NCBI GenBank assembly: GCA_937923265.1
Contig: CALAJY010000004.1
Coordinates: 1-38,496 of the forward strand
DNA: 38,496 bases
Origin: an uncultured Tissierellia bacterium
GTDB taxonomy: Bacteria; Bacillota; Clostridia; Tissierellales; Peptoniphilaceae
Reading direction: 5' to 3'
Under the pieces are notes generated by a model, which had not been told where the DNA came from, did not search any database, and was given only the letters and a program-made list of their open reading frames with translations. Below are positions 9,121 to 16,200 of the stretch, one piece after another. Position 1 is the stretch's first letter, and each line of letters begins with the position of its first letter. The position numbers and the translations under genes are program-made.

Positions 9121-9148
9121 AAGCGTCCTTCCTGACGCTTATTTTTTT
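9121..9148 (+). terminator. Riboswitch-controlled terminator before queT
   Basis: AAGCGTC (9121-9127) pairs with GACGCTT (9134-9140), followed by A and seven T. The antiterminator AAGGAC/GTCCTT (9115-9120 with 9125-9130) excludes this stem, so the two structures are alternatives. Confidence 0.8.
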
Positions 9149-9178
9149 ATCGCCATGAACACTCCTAAAGGAGGTTCA

Positions 9179-9736
9179 ATGAAATTTTCATTTACCAGCC
9201 GTCTTCTCGCAAGACAGGCCCTCATCGCTGCCTTCTATGCGGTGATTACCCTAGCCGGTTTCGGGATCAGCTATGGTCCCATTCAATTCCGCTTTTCGGA
9301 ACTGTTGAACTGGTTGGTCTTTTTCGATCCCAAGAATGTAATCGGACTCACGATCGGTTGTTTCCTATCAAACATTCCCAGCCCTCTTGGTGCCATCGAT
9401 ATGTTTGTCGGAACCTTAGGCACTCTTCTCGCCACTCTCTGCATGGCAAAGTCCAAAAACCATTGGATTGCCAGCATTTGGCCAGCGGTTTTCTCCTTCC
9501 TTTATAGTGGAGAATCTCTCTTCCTCGGGCAGATTCCCGGGAATGCCTTTGTGGCGGTAACCGGTCAGATCATGCTTTCCGAACTTATTATTGTCGCTGT
9601 GATTGGAATTCCCGTTGCTTATTTATTAAGCAAGTCCCAGGCCTTCCGCAAGGCCGTTGCGGACGATACGATGCTTCCGACTCGCGAAAGCTGGACACAT
9701 ACCCCGGCCTTCCCCGGCTCCCTTTTCCAGCTGTAA
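9179..9736 (+). CDS. queT: QueT-family queuosine precursor transporter
   Basis: The 185-residue integral membrane protein matches the QueT family of ECF-type S components. Markers are ARQALIAAFYAVIT at the start, then GPIQFRFSELLNWLVFF, the G-C-F-L-S-N segment and a central IDMFVGTLGTLLAT. About five to six hydrophobic segments are visible. It would import preQ1 or a related queuosine precursor, together with a shared ECF energising module not present in this window. The ATG at 9179 follows AAAGGAGG; an ATG at 9155 lacks any ribosome binding site. The two preQ1-type aptamers just upstream are independent support for the substrate: high preQ1 should shut the gene off. Confidence 0.9.
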   Translation: MKFSFTSRLLARQALIAAFYAVITLAGFGISYGPIQFRFSELLNWLVFFDPKNVIGLTIGCFLSNIPSPLGAIDMFVGTLGTLLATLCMAKSKNHWIASIWPAVFSFLYSGESLFLGQIPGNAFVAVTGQIMLSELIIVAVIGIPVAYLLSKSQAFRKAVADDTMLPTRESWTHTPAFPGSLFQL

Positions 9737-9748
9737 AACCGAGAACAC

Positions 9749-11242
9749 TTACAAATCCGTCGTCCGGGATCCTTGCCGGACGGCTTTTTTATTGGCCAGG
9801 GCTTTTTTCCCTGCTCGGATAAATGCCTTCAGAACCTCCAGACGGGCATACTTTTTCTGCTCACTGGAGATGAGAATCCAGGGAGCATTTTCTCGATCGG
9901 TCAGCTCCACCATATCCTCCATGGCGATGAGATAGTCCTTCCACTTCTTTCGATTTCTCCAATCCTCTTCCGTGATTTTATAGGGCTTCTCCTTCTCCCG
10001 GTCCTTAAACCGCTTTTTCTGTTCCTTTTTTGAGATCAAAAGCAGGAATTTCAGCACGATGCTGTCATGGTCCGTGAGCTGTTTCTCCATGGTGTTCATC
10101 TCCTCATAGGCCCGCATCCATTCCCCGGGTCGGGCAAATTTCTCGATGCGCTCCACCATGACCCGACCGTACCAGCTCCGGTCGAAGATGGCAATCTCTC
10201 CCGGATCCGGAATGTTGTTGTAGAACCGCCACAAATAGTGGTGATCTTTTTCCGCATCATTAGGCGCCGAGGTCGGATTGATGTGATAGAGGCGGGCATC
10301 GATGTTGCGAAGAAGTCGTTGAATCGATCCTCCTTTCCCCGCTGCATCAATGCCCTCGAAGGCTAATACCGTGGGAATCTTCGCCTTATAAAGTTCATAG
10401 GCCAAGTCTCCCGCCTCTTCCTGCAGCGCGAGAAGTTCCTTTTCATACTCCTTCTTATCAACACGACCCGACAGGTCAAAGTCCTTTAATTTCTTCTTGG
10501 CCTGGAAGGAAAACTTTGCCTCCGCTTCCTTTGCCCGGTCTTCCTTAATCTGCTTCAGTTGCTTTCCCAGCTTGTCAATGATGTCGGAAAGAATAAATTT
10601 CGAGCAAAGCTCCGTGTCCTTGGCGGCAACGATGGTCCAGGGTGCGAAGGAAAAATTGGTGGCATTGAGAATTTCGTTGATATGCTGATAGGCTTCTTTA
10701 TACTTATCCTGTTGCACCAAATCCTCTTTGGAGACAAGAAAGGATGCCGCCGGATCATCCGCAAGCTCTTCCATTCTCTGCTTTTGCTCTTCCTTGGTGA
10801 GATGCAAAAAATACTTTACCTGGATCATATGATCCCCGGCCAGCAATTTTTCGGTCTCCTCGATCATCTGCAAGCAGTCTTTCAGCTGCTTTGCAGACAT
10901 TTTCACGTTTTGAAAAAGTTGATCATAAAGAGACCGATTGAAGATCCCAAAATCCCCATATGCGGGTAGGTGGCTCCAATACGGCAAGGTAAAGAGTCGT
11001 TTCTCCTCTGCCTTGGCTTCCACCAGTCGATTCACGCGGTAATGCTTGGCATCCAGCAAGCGAACCACATGGTTGAGCACCTTGCCCTTCCCCGAAGACT
11101 CCCAGCCGTCAATTGTGATCAGGACAGGAACTTTTTCTTGAACACATTCTCTCTGTAACTCTGCCAACTCTTCTCCCAGTTGGTCCAAATCCCGATTCGC
11201 ATAGGGATTTGCAAAGGATTTACGATCAAATTTTTTCAGCAT
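9749..11242 (-). CDS. pap: Polyphosphate:AMP phosphotransferase (class II PPK2, tandem domains)
   Basis: This 497-residue protein consists of two fused PPK2 kinase domains. The first has Walker A DGWESSGKG (residues 45-53) and Walker B region DFGIFNRSLYD. The second has FEGIDAAGKGG near residue 300 and EIAIFDRSWYGRVMVER, the typical PPK2 lid/Walker B signature. Two-domain PPK2 enzymes phosphorylate AMP to ADP using polyphosphate; usually only the C-terminal half is fully catalytic. The start follows GGAGGAGG. The last eleven or so codons coincide with the hairpin that appears to terminate the convergent queT transcript, so the extreme C-terminus may be shaped by that overlap. Confidence 0.92.
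   Translation of the reverse strand: MLKKFDRKSFANPYANRDLDQLGEELAELQRECVQEKVPVLITIDGWESSGKGKVLNHVVRLLDAKHYRVNRLVEAKAEEKRLFTLPYWSHLPAYGDFGIFNRSLYDQLFQNVKMSAKQLKDCLQMIEETEKLLAGDHMIQVKYFLHLTKEEQKQRMEELADDPAASFLVSKEDLVQQDKYKEAYQHINEILNATNFSFAPWTIVAAKDTELCSKFILSDIIDKLGKQLKQIKEDRAKEAEAKFSFQAKKKLKDFDLSGRVDKKEYEKELLALQEEAGDLAYELYKAKIPTVLAFEGIDAAGKGGSIQRLLRNIDARLYHINPTSAPNDAEKDHHYLWRFYNNIPDPGEIAIFDRSWYGRVMVERIEKFARPGEWMRAYEEMNTMEKQLTDHDSIVLKFLLLISKKEQKKRFKDREKEKPYKITEEDWRNRKKWKDYLIAMEDMVELTDRENAPWILISSEQKKYARLEVLKAFIRAGKKALANKKAVRQGSRTTDL
9761..9790 (+). terminator. Terminator of queT, inside the 3' end of the PPK2 gene
   Basis: CGTCCGG (9761-9767) pairs with CCGGACG (9776-9782), followed by GCTTTTTTATT. 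It lies 25 bases after the queT stop but within the coding region of the convergent PPK2 gene. Confidence 0.8.
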
Positions 11243-11375
11243 ATGGGCCTCCTCCCTCTTTTCCCTATTTTAACACGAATGCCTTGCGATACCGAAATCG
11301 TTATCCATTTCCTGCCGTTTATCTTGCCCGAAAGAGGGTAAGTAAAAAACATACTGAGAAAAGGAGTGTGAACCA

Positions 11376-11672
11376 ATGACCCAATATATTTTATATAAAA
11401 AAGATTCATGTCCCTTCTGCCAGAAGGTGATGTCCTTCATCAAAAACAATGACATCCGGGACATCGAGTATCGCGACATCATCGAGGAGCCCAAGTTCAA
11501 GGAAGAGCTCGTGGAAAATGGCGGTCAAAACCAAGTCCCCTGCCTCTTCATCGATGGCAAGTCCCTCTATGAATCCGATGACATCATCGACTACCTGGGA
11601 AAAAATCTGGTGGAGGGAGAGCCCAAGGATCCCGATGAATCCCAGGGACCTCATATGTGTCCCATTGACTAG
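11376..11672 (+). CDS. Glutaredoxin-like thiol-disulfide protein
   Basis: The 98-residue protein has a glutaredoxin fold signature: Y-I-L-Y-K-K, the CPFC redox site (residues 12-15), a cis-proline in QVPCLF and ESDDIIDYL near the end. It would reduce or isomerise disulfides in the cytoplasm, or act as the N-terminal half of a glutathione-transferase-like fold. A third cysteine follows the cis-proline and another lies in the HMCPID tail. AAGGAGTG precedes the ATG and a terminator follows directly, so it is a single-gene unit. Confidence 0.88.
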   Translation: MTQYILYKKDSCPFCQKVMSFIKNNDIRDIEYRDIIEEPKFKEELVENGGQNQVPCLFIDGKSLYESDDIIDYLGKNLVEGEPKDPDESQGPHMCPID

Positions 11673-11691
11673 ACAACCCTTACGAACGCAA

Positions 11692-11730
11692 AACGCCGAA
11701 GGCTACCATCGGTAACCTTCGGCGTTTTTT
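11692..11730 (+). terminator. Terminator after the glutaredoxin gene
   Basis: A long stem, AACGCCGAAGG plus TACC (11692-11707, one bulged base), pairs with 11711-11726 and is followed by a T-run to 11730. The A-run on the left side (11689-11693) lets it also serve the convergent barstar transcript. Confidence 0.88.
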
Positions 11731-11752
11731 CTTTTGTCATGTTTTTCTGCCG

Positions 11753-12019
11753 TCACCAGTAAATGTGAATCCGGCAGTTGTTTGTCTTCTGCAGGTCTCC
11801 TAACACATCTAAAAGTTTCAGCCCATAGCTTCCCATATTCTTTACGATTTCTCTCGCTTCATCGACTTCAATATCCGCATCCTCTAACTCCGTCAACAGG
11901 TCCCAGAGTGCGTCCAGATTATGCCCAAAGGTGGAAGGGGCATCGAAAACATCTGCCAGATATTCATAACTGCTCTGTTTGGACTCCAGACGAGATCCTC
12001 GAACGATATATCGTTTCAT
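11753..12019 (-). CDS. Barstar-family RNase inhibitor
   Basis: The 88-residue acidic protein matches barstar in length and in its core helix GHNLDALWDLLTE. D36 and D40 correspond to Asp35 and Asp39 of Bacillus barstar, the residues that plug the barnase active site. It should bind and silence the barnase-like enzyme encoded five bases upstream, protecting the cytoplasm before that enzyme is exported. The ribosome binding site TAGGA overlaps the stop codon of the RNase gene, pointing to coupled translation. Confidence 0.92.
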   Translation of the reverse strand: MKRYIVRGSRLESKQSSYEYLADVFDAPSTFGHNLDALWDLLTELEDADIEVDEAREIVKNMGSYGLKLLDVLGDLQKTNNCRIHIYW

Positions 12020-12024
12020 GATTC

Positions 12025-12573
12025 CTACTTTCTCTCATTCCCTGCTACTTTTTGAAAGCTATCATAATGATCCCACGTCACGTAAATCAGACCGTCATTG
12101 GAATAAATCAGCCGACGGGGACCTCGATTTTCCCGGTATCCTTCACAGAGGTCCGCTTCATAATACTTTCTTCCCTTTTTCTCCGGTAAGAACCCCTCAC
12201 GGTTGCCGAAGACATCCCCACCGATGATCCGCTTGGGAGCTTCTCTCACCGACCAGCCCGTATGGTGAGCCTCTTCTTTTTTTATAAAATTGGGAGGCAG
12301 CTTTTGGTATTTTTGAAGATAGGCCACCACATCCCCCTGTTTCCAGTAGGGGTGATTCTCCGAAATCTCCTCCCGATCCTCTTCTGTTTTTTCATTGTCG
12401 CCCGCCTGTTTCCCGGAGGCTCGTTCGCTTGCCCAGGCGATTCCCGGATTCGAGACGGATTGGGCCTTCTGCCGCTTTCCGCAGGCAGAGAGCGAGACAA
12501 GACCGGTAATCAGAAAAAGGCTGAGCAAAAACAATTGTACTTTTTTACCGAACTTCATAAAGGTTGGATTCAT
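12025..12573 (-). CDS. Barnase-like ribonuclease with lipoprotein signal
   Basis: The C-terminal about 105 residues match the barnase/RNase N1 family: AYLQKYQKLPPNFIKKEEA, then RIIGGDVFGNREGFLPEKKG, READI-like YYEADL, RRLIYSNDGLIYVTWDHY. Catalytic counterparts are present: E139 (barnase Glu73), R154 (Arg87) and H169 (His102), with R147 or R150 for Arg83. Unlike secreted barnase, the signal peptide ends in a lipobox LSAC with C31 as the likely lipidated residue. A low-complexity polar linker (about residues 32-75) separates it from the catalytic domain. It would therefore be tethered to the outer face of the membrane, cleaving RNA from outside or from neighbouring cells. ATG at 12573 has only a weak GAGAG upstream; M6 (12558) is an alternative start. 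Confidence 0.9.
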   Translation of the reverse strand: MNPTFMKFGKKVQLFLLSLFLITGLVSLSACGKRQKAQSVSNPGIAWASERASGKQAGDNEKTEEDREEISENHPYWKQGDVVAYLQKYQKLPPNFIKKEEAHHTGWSVREAPKRIIGGDVFGNREGFLPEKKGRKYYEADLCEGYRENRGPRRLIYSNDGLIYVTWDHYDSFQKVAGNERK

Positions 12574-12684
12574 GCTAAATAATCACTCTCATTCCATCAA
12601 ATTATCATTCTGTTTGTTTTTTCTACATTCTATCATTACCCGATTCCTCCTTTTTGACACCCTTTTTGTTCCTTCTCCGAAAAT

Positions 12685-12713
12685 TTTGCAACTTTGGTCA
12701 AATATGGTATAAT
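12685..12713 (+). promoter_or_regulatory. Promoter of ssrA
   Basis: TTTGCA (12685-12690) and TATAAT (12708-12713) are separated by 17 bases, and TGG directly before the -10 gives an extended -10 element. Transcription would start a few bases before the mature tmRNA 5' end. Confidence 0.8.
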
Positions 12714-12726
12714 TATCGCTACATAT

Positions 12727-13071
12727 GGGGATGACCCGGTTTTGACAGGGACACAGACTCATGAGAAGCGAGCCGTCAGGCAGATGACGTTAAAAAGGCA
12801 ACTAAATATAACTGCTAACGACAACGAATTAGCTTACGCTGCCTAACTTGGCGGCCGGTCCCCGAAGTGGACCCGTAACATTTCGGCTGACCTCACCTAT
12901 GTCGGGAAACTTCTTGCAGTAAGCTTTGCCTGCAGGTTGGATCTATGAAGCTACCGATGAGTTTTTCTTGTTTATTTGATGGGCTGATCGGGAAACAATT
13001 TAAATAAACTACGCTCGTAGAAACTCATGAAGAAGTGTTTTTGGACGCGAGTTCGACTCTCGCCATCTCCA
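12727..13071 (+). ncRNA. ssrA: Transfer-messenger RNA
   Basis: tmRNA rescues stalled ribosomes. The tRNA-like ends are clear: GGGGATG at the 5' end pairs with CATCTCC at 13064-13070, and the T-arm GCGAGTTCGACTCTCGC precedes it. The mRNA-like part encodes ANDNELAYAA followed by TAA (12814-12846), a typical degradation tag ending in AYAA. This is the one-piece form, not the permuted two-piece form. Position of the 3' discriminator (A13071) is inferred from pairing; CCA is not encoded. Confidence 0.95.
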
Positions 13072-13077
13072 TGCGGC

Positions 13078-13107
13078 AGCGGTAGGATTTCCTCCTACCG
13101 CTTTTTT
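13078..13107 (+). terminator. Terminator of ssrA
   Basis: AGCGGTAGGA (13078-13087) pairs with TCCTACCGCT (13093-13102), followed by a run of T. Confidence 0.9.
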
Positions 13108-13182
13108 ATTTCTCGCCCAGTTTTCCGGTCCTAAAAAATGGGTGAGGTGTCCTCAAGAGAGCGAGACATCCTGCTTATCCCC

Positions 13183-13210
13183 AAAAAAAGAGGGAGCTTT
13201 CGCTCCCTCT
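13183..13210 (-). terminator. Terminator of the large surface-protein gene
   Basis: On the minus strand AGAGGGAGC and GCTCCCTCT (13202-13210 and 13189-13197) form a stem with a GAAA loop, followed by a run of T (A 13183-13189 on the plus strand). The 70 bases between this and the ssrA terminator hold nothing recognisable. Confidence 0.88.
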
Positions 13211-13217
13211 CTTTGCA

Positions 13218-16200
13218 TCAATATTGACCGATGCCAAGCCTCTTTCGAATCAGTCCACCGGTCAGAAGGGCCGCCGACAGCAGTCCGGTCCAAGCGAGAA
13301 GTGCTCCCTCCCCCGTGGGTGGGGCCTCTTTTTTGGGTGGAGTTTGCTCTTTCGGAGGAGCCGGGGGCAGCGGTTGAATGGTTATGGTCTGCTTGGCATC
13401 GGACACATCATCGTGCCGGGCCAGAAGATTTCCCTTCTCATCTCGCAGTTCTTCGATGACCACCAGTTTCTTCCCCGCAAATTCTCGCAGGTCCAGCTCT
13501 CCCAGGTCGACCTTTTGGTCGCCCTCGGTCGTTTCAGGAACAAATGACGTCTTCCTTTCCAGGACTCCCTTCCGGGGATCATCCACAAGAACCAATCTCG
13601 TGCGGAGGGTATAGGTCTTGCCAACGATGAGGTCCCGATAATGAACCAAATCATAGATTTTTTCTCTCCCCTTCGCCGGCACAAGCTTCTTGTCCCCTGT
13701 CACAAAGGCCCGCGTCTGTAAGCCGGGATTGGTCACCTGAATAGTCTGATCGGAGTCGGTCAGTTTTTCGTGGAAGGCAACCAGCTTTTTCCCTCGGTAT
13801 AGCTTCTCAAAGACCACCGACTGCTTGCCGCGAAGGGTGGATGCATCCAGGAGAAATTCCATCGTGACGGCTCCATCGGCACTCTTTGGTGTGAAGGTTT
13901 TGCGAGCGGTCACGGGCTTTCCCTTTACCAGCAGGGCCTTTCCGCTTTCCCGGTCCATCAGCCTTCCCAAAATCGTGTACTCCTTTCCGACCAAGAGATT
14001 CGTGAAGGAGACCTTATCTTGAATCACGACGGTTTGCGAAGGATCCAGGCGCTGTTCTCCTCGCTCGCCCGTTGCATGTGTCCGAATGGCGGGTACGTGG
14101 ATGGTCTGCTTCTCGTCTTCCCGGTCCATGTGCCGGGTCAAAATCTTGCCATCGCGAAGCAGGATCTCCCCGGCGACCAGGTCTTCTCCCACCAATTCCT
14201 TGCTGTTGATGAGAAATTCAACATCGACATCGCTGTTCCGACTTGTGGGAACAAAACTCTGCTCTCCTCGCGCAATGACTTCCCCGTCACGCTTGCGAAG
14301 TAGGGTCCCTTGAAGCCGGTACTCCTTTCCGGGAATGAGATCCCAATAGGACACCCGGTCGAGAATCTTGATGTCCTCTTCCAAGGGCAGATCTTTTTCA
14401 TGATCCAAGGCGTCAAAGAGGAAGGTCCGTATCGAGGGAATCTTTTCCTCCCAAATTGTGATCTTCTTTTCTCCATCCTTTTTCCCATCGATCACCAGAT
14501 CGGTTCGTCCCTCATCCTTCCGATAACCTGTTGCCGCTTCCAGCTCTTCCAGATAATAGGTTCCCGTATCCAGATTGTTGACTTTGATGATTCCGTTTTT
14601 ATCGGTCATGTATTGACCGATCACGGTCTCCCCCTTTACCGCATCCACGGCGACCAGTCGATACTTGGCCCCTTCCACGGGAAGCTTGGGATCGCTGCCC
14701 ATCTCAAATTTATATACCTTGAGATCGATGGACACCAGATCATTGGGAATGGGCGTGAGGAGACGAACGGTTTGCTCCGGGTCATTGCTCCGGGAAAAAT
14801 CCGCGACAACCTCTCTCTTTCTCTCGTCGATCCGATAGCCTTCCGATCCCGCCAGTTCTTTCATGTAGAAGGTCCCGTCAATGGAAATGCCCGCAAATTT
14901 ACCGGTAACCGAGATGGTATCCTTTCCCGTTTCGGGCTGCGCGGTGACCGTAGTCTTAGCCAGGAGTGTATCCTTGGGAATTGTGATTCCATTCTCTGTG
15001 TAGGCTTCTTTCAGGAACAGACCAAAGGTGGCCTTCATTCCTTTCGTAAAGGCTCGGGACTGTTCAAAGCTCTTCACAAAGTGGAAGCGGACTTCTTTTC
15101 GCTCGTTATGCTTTTTCCGGGTGAGCGCCTGTACCCGAATGGTGGATGCCTGCGGGGTCAGGGAAAACACCGTGTCTTTCGTTTCTTTAACAAAGGCTTT
15201 CGGAGCCTTTGTCTCGCGAAGAATATAGGTGCCCAGGGGAAGCAGCTTGCTCCTTACCGCCGTCTTGGCGTTCGTCACAAGCCGGTCCACCGTTTCTCCC
15301 TTCCGATAGAAGACTGTCTTCCCATCCAAAGAGATGATATCTTCCGCTGCAAGAATCTCCCACTTACTGCCCGCCAGCAGCTGTTTCGTAAAAATGGGCC
15401 GCAGGATAGCAGGGTCAGCCTTGTCCCACTCGATGCCCGTGAGCAGATTTCCCGTTTTCTGTAACAGGACCTGCCCCTTCTGCGGGAGATTCGTAACATC
15501 CTTCACAACCACGGGTGCGACCGAACCATCCGCCCGAATATCCACGGGAATCTTGTCTCCGGTGGGATTCAGGTAATAGCCCTGAGGACCCCGGATCTCC
15601 TTCAGATAATAGCGGCCCTCTCTTAACCGCTGCGGCAATTGAACCGTGCCCGAGGAATCCGTGACAAATTGATGAATTTCTCGGGGAACCGGATAAGAGA
15701 CCCATTGATGAACCTGCTTTCCCGTTTCTTCATAAAGTTCAAAGGTGATGCCCGCTTGGGGAATCTCTTTCTTTGTCTCCCGGTCGATCTTCACGATTTT
15801 CAGCCAAGCGAGGCGGGCATAATTCTCCAGATTATACTGGTACTCCGCAAAGGAATCCTTGACCGTCACCGAAAAATCGGGAACCCGAATAAATCCCTTT
15901 TTTGGGGTTTGCTGGTGAACTCGGTAGGTCCCATAGGGAAGCCACCTGCTAGAGCCCCGTCCCGCTGCATCCGTCACAAAGGAGTCGACCACCTGTCCCT
16001 TGGAATTCTTCACGGAAAAGGCGATGCCGCCTTCCTTCAGACGCTCCCCCGACTGACTTGCCGCCTGGTCGCCACGTTCTCCATCGGCATGCTTGCTTAG
16101 GGCGATTCGTCCATACTTTGCCAGATCATAGGAGCAAACATGGGCCGGATCCTGTTCCTTGATGGCGAAGGGAGCCGGACTTTCCACCTCAAAGGTTCGA

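Noticed and set aside
9050..9178. N-terminal extension of QueT starting at 9050 or 9155
   Set aside because: The first would be translated from the riboswitch and terminator sequence, and neither start has a ribosome binding site. The ATG at 9179 follows AAAGGAGG.
14310..15464. 384-codon plus-strand frame opposite the surface protein
   Set aside because: Shadow of the repeat-containing gene. No ribosome binding site or domain was seen, and the repeats on the real strand explain the sequence.
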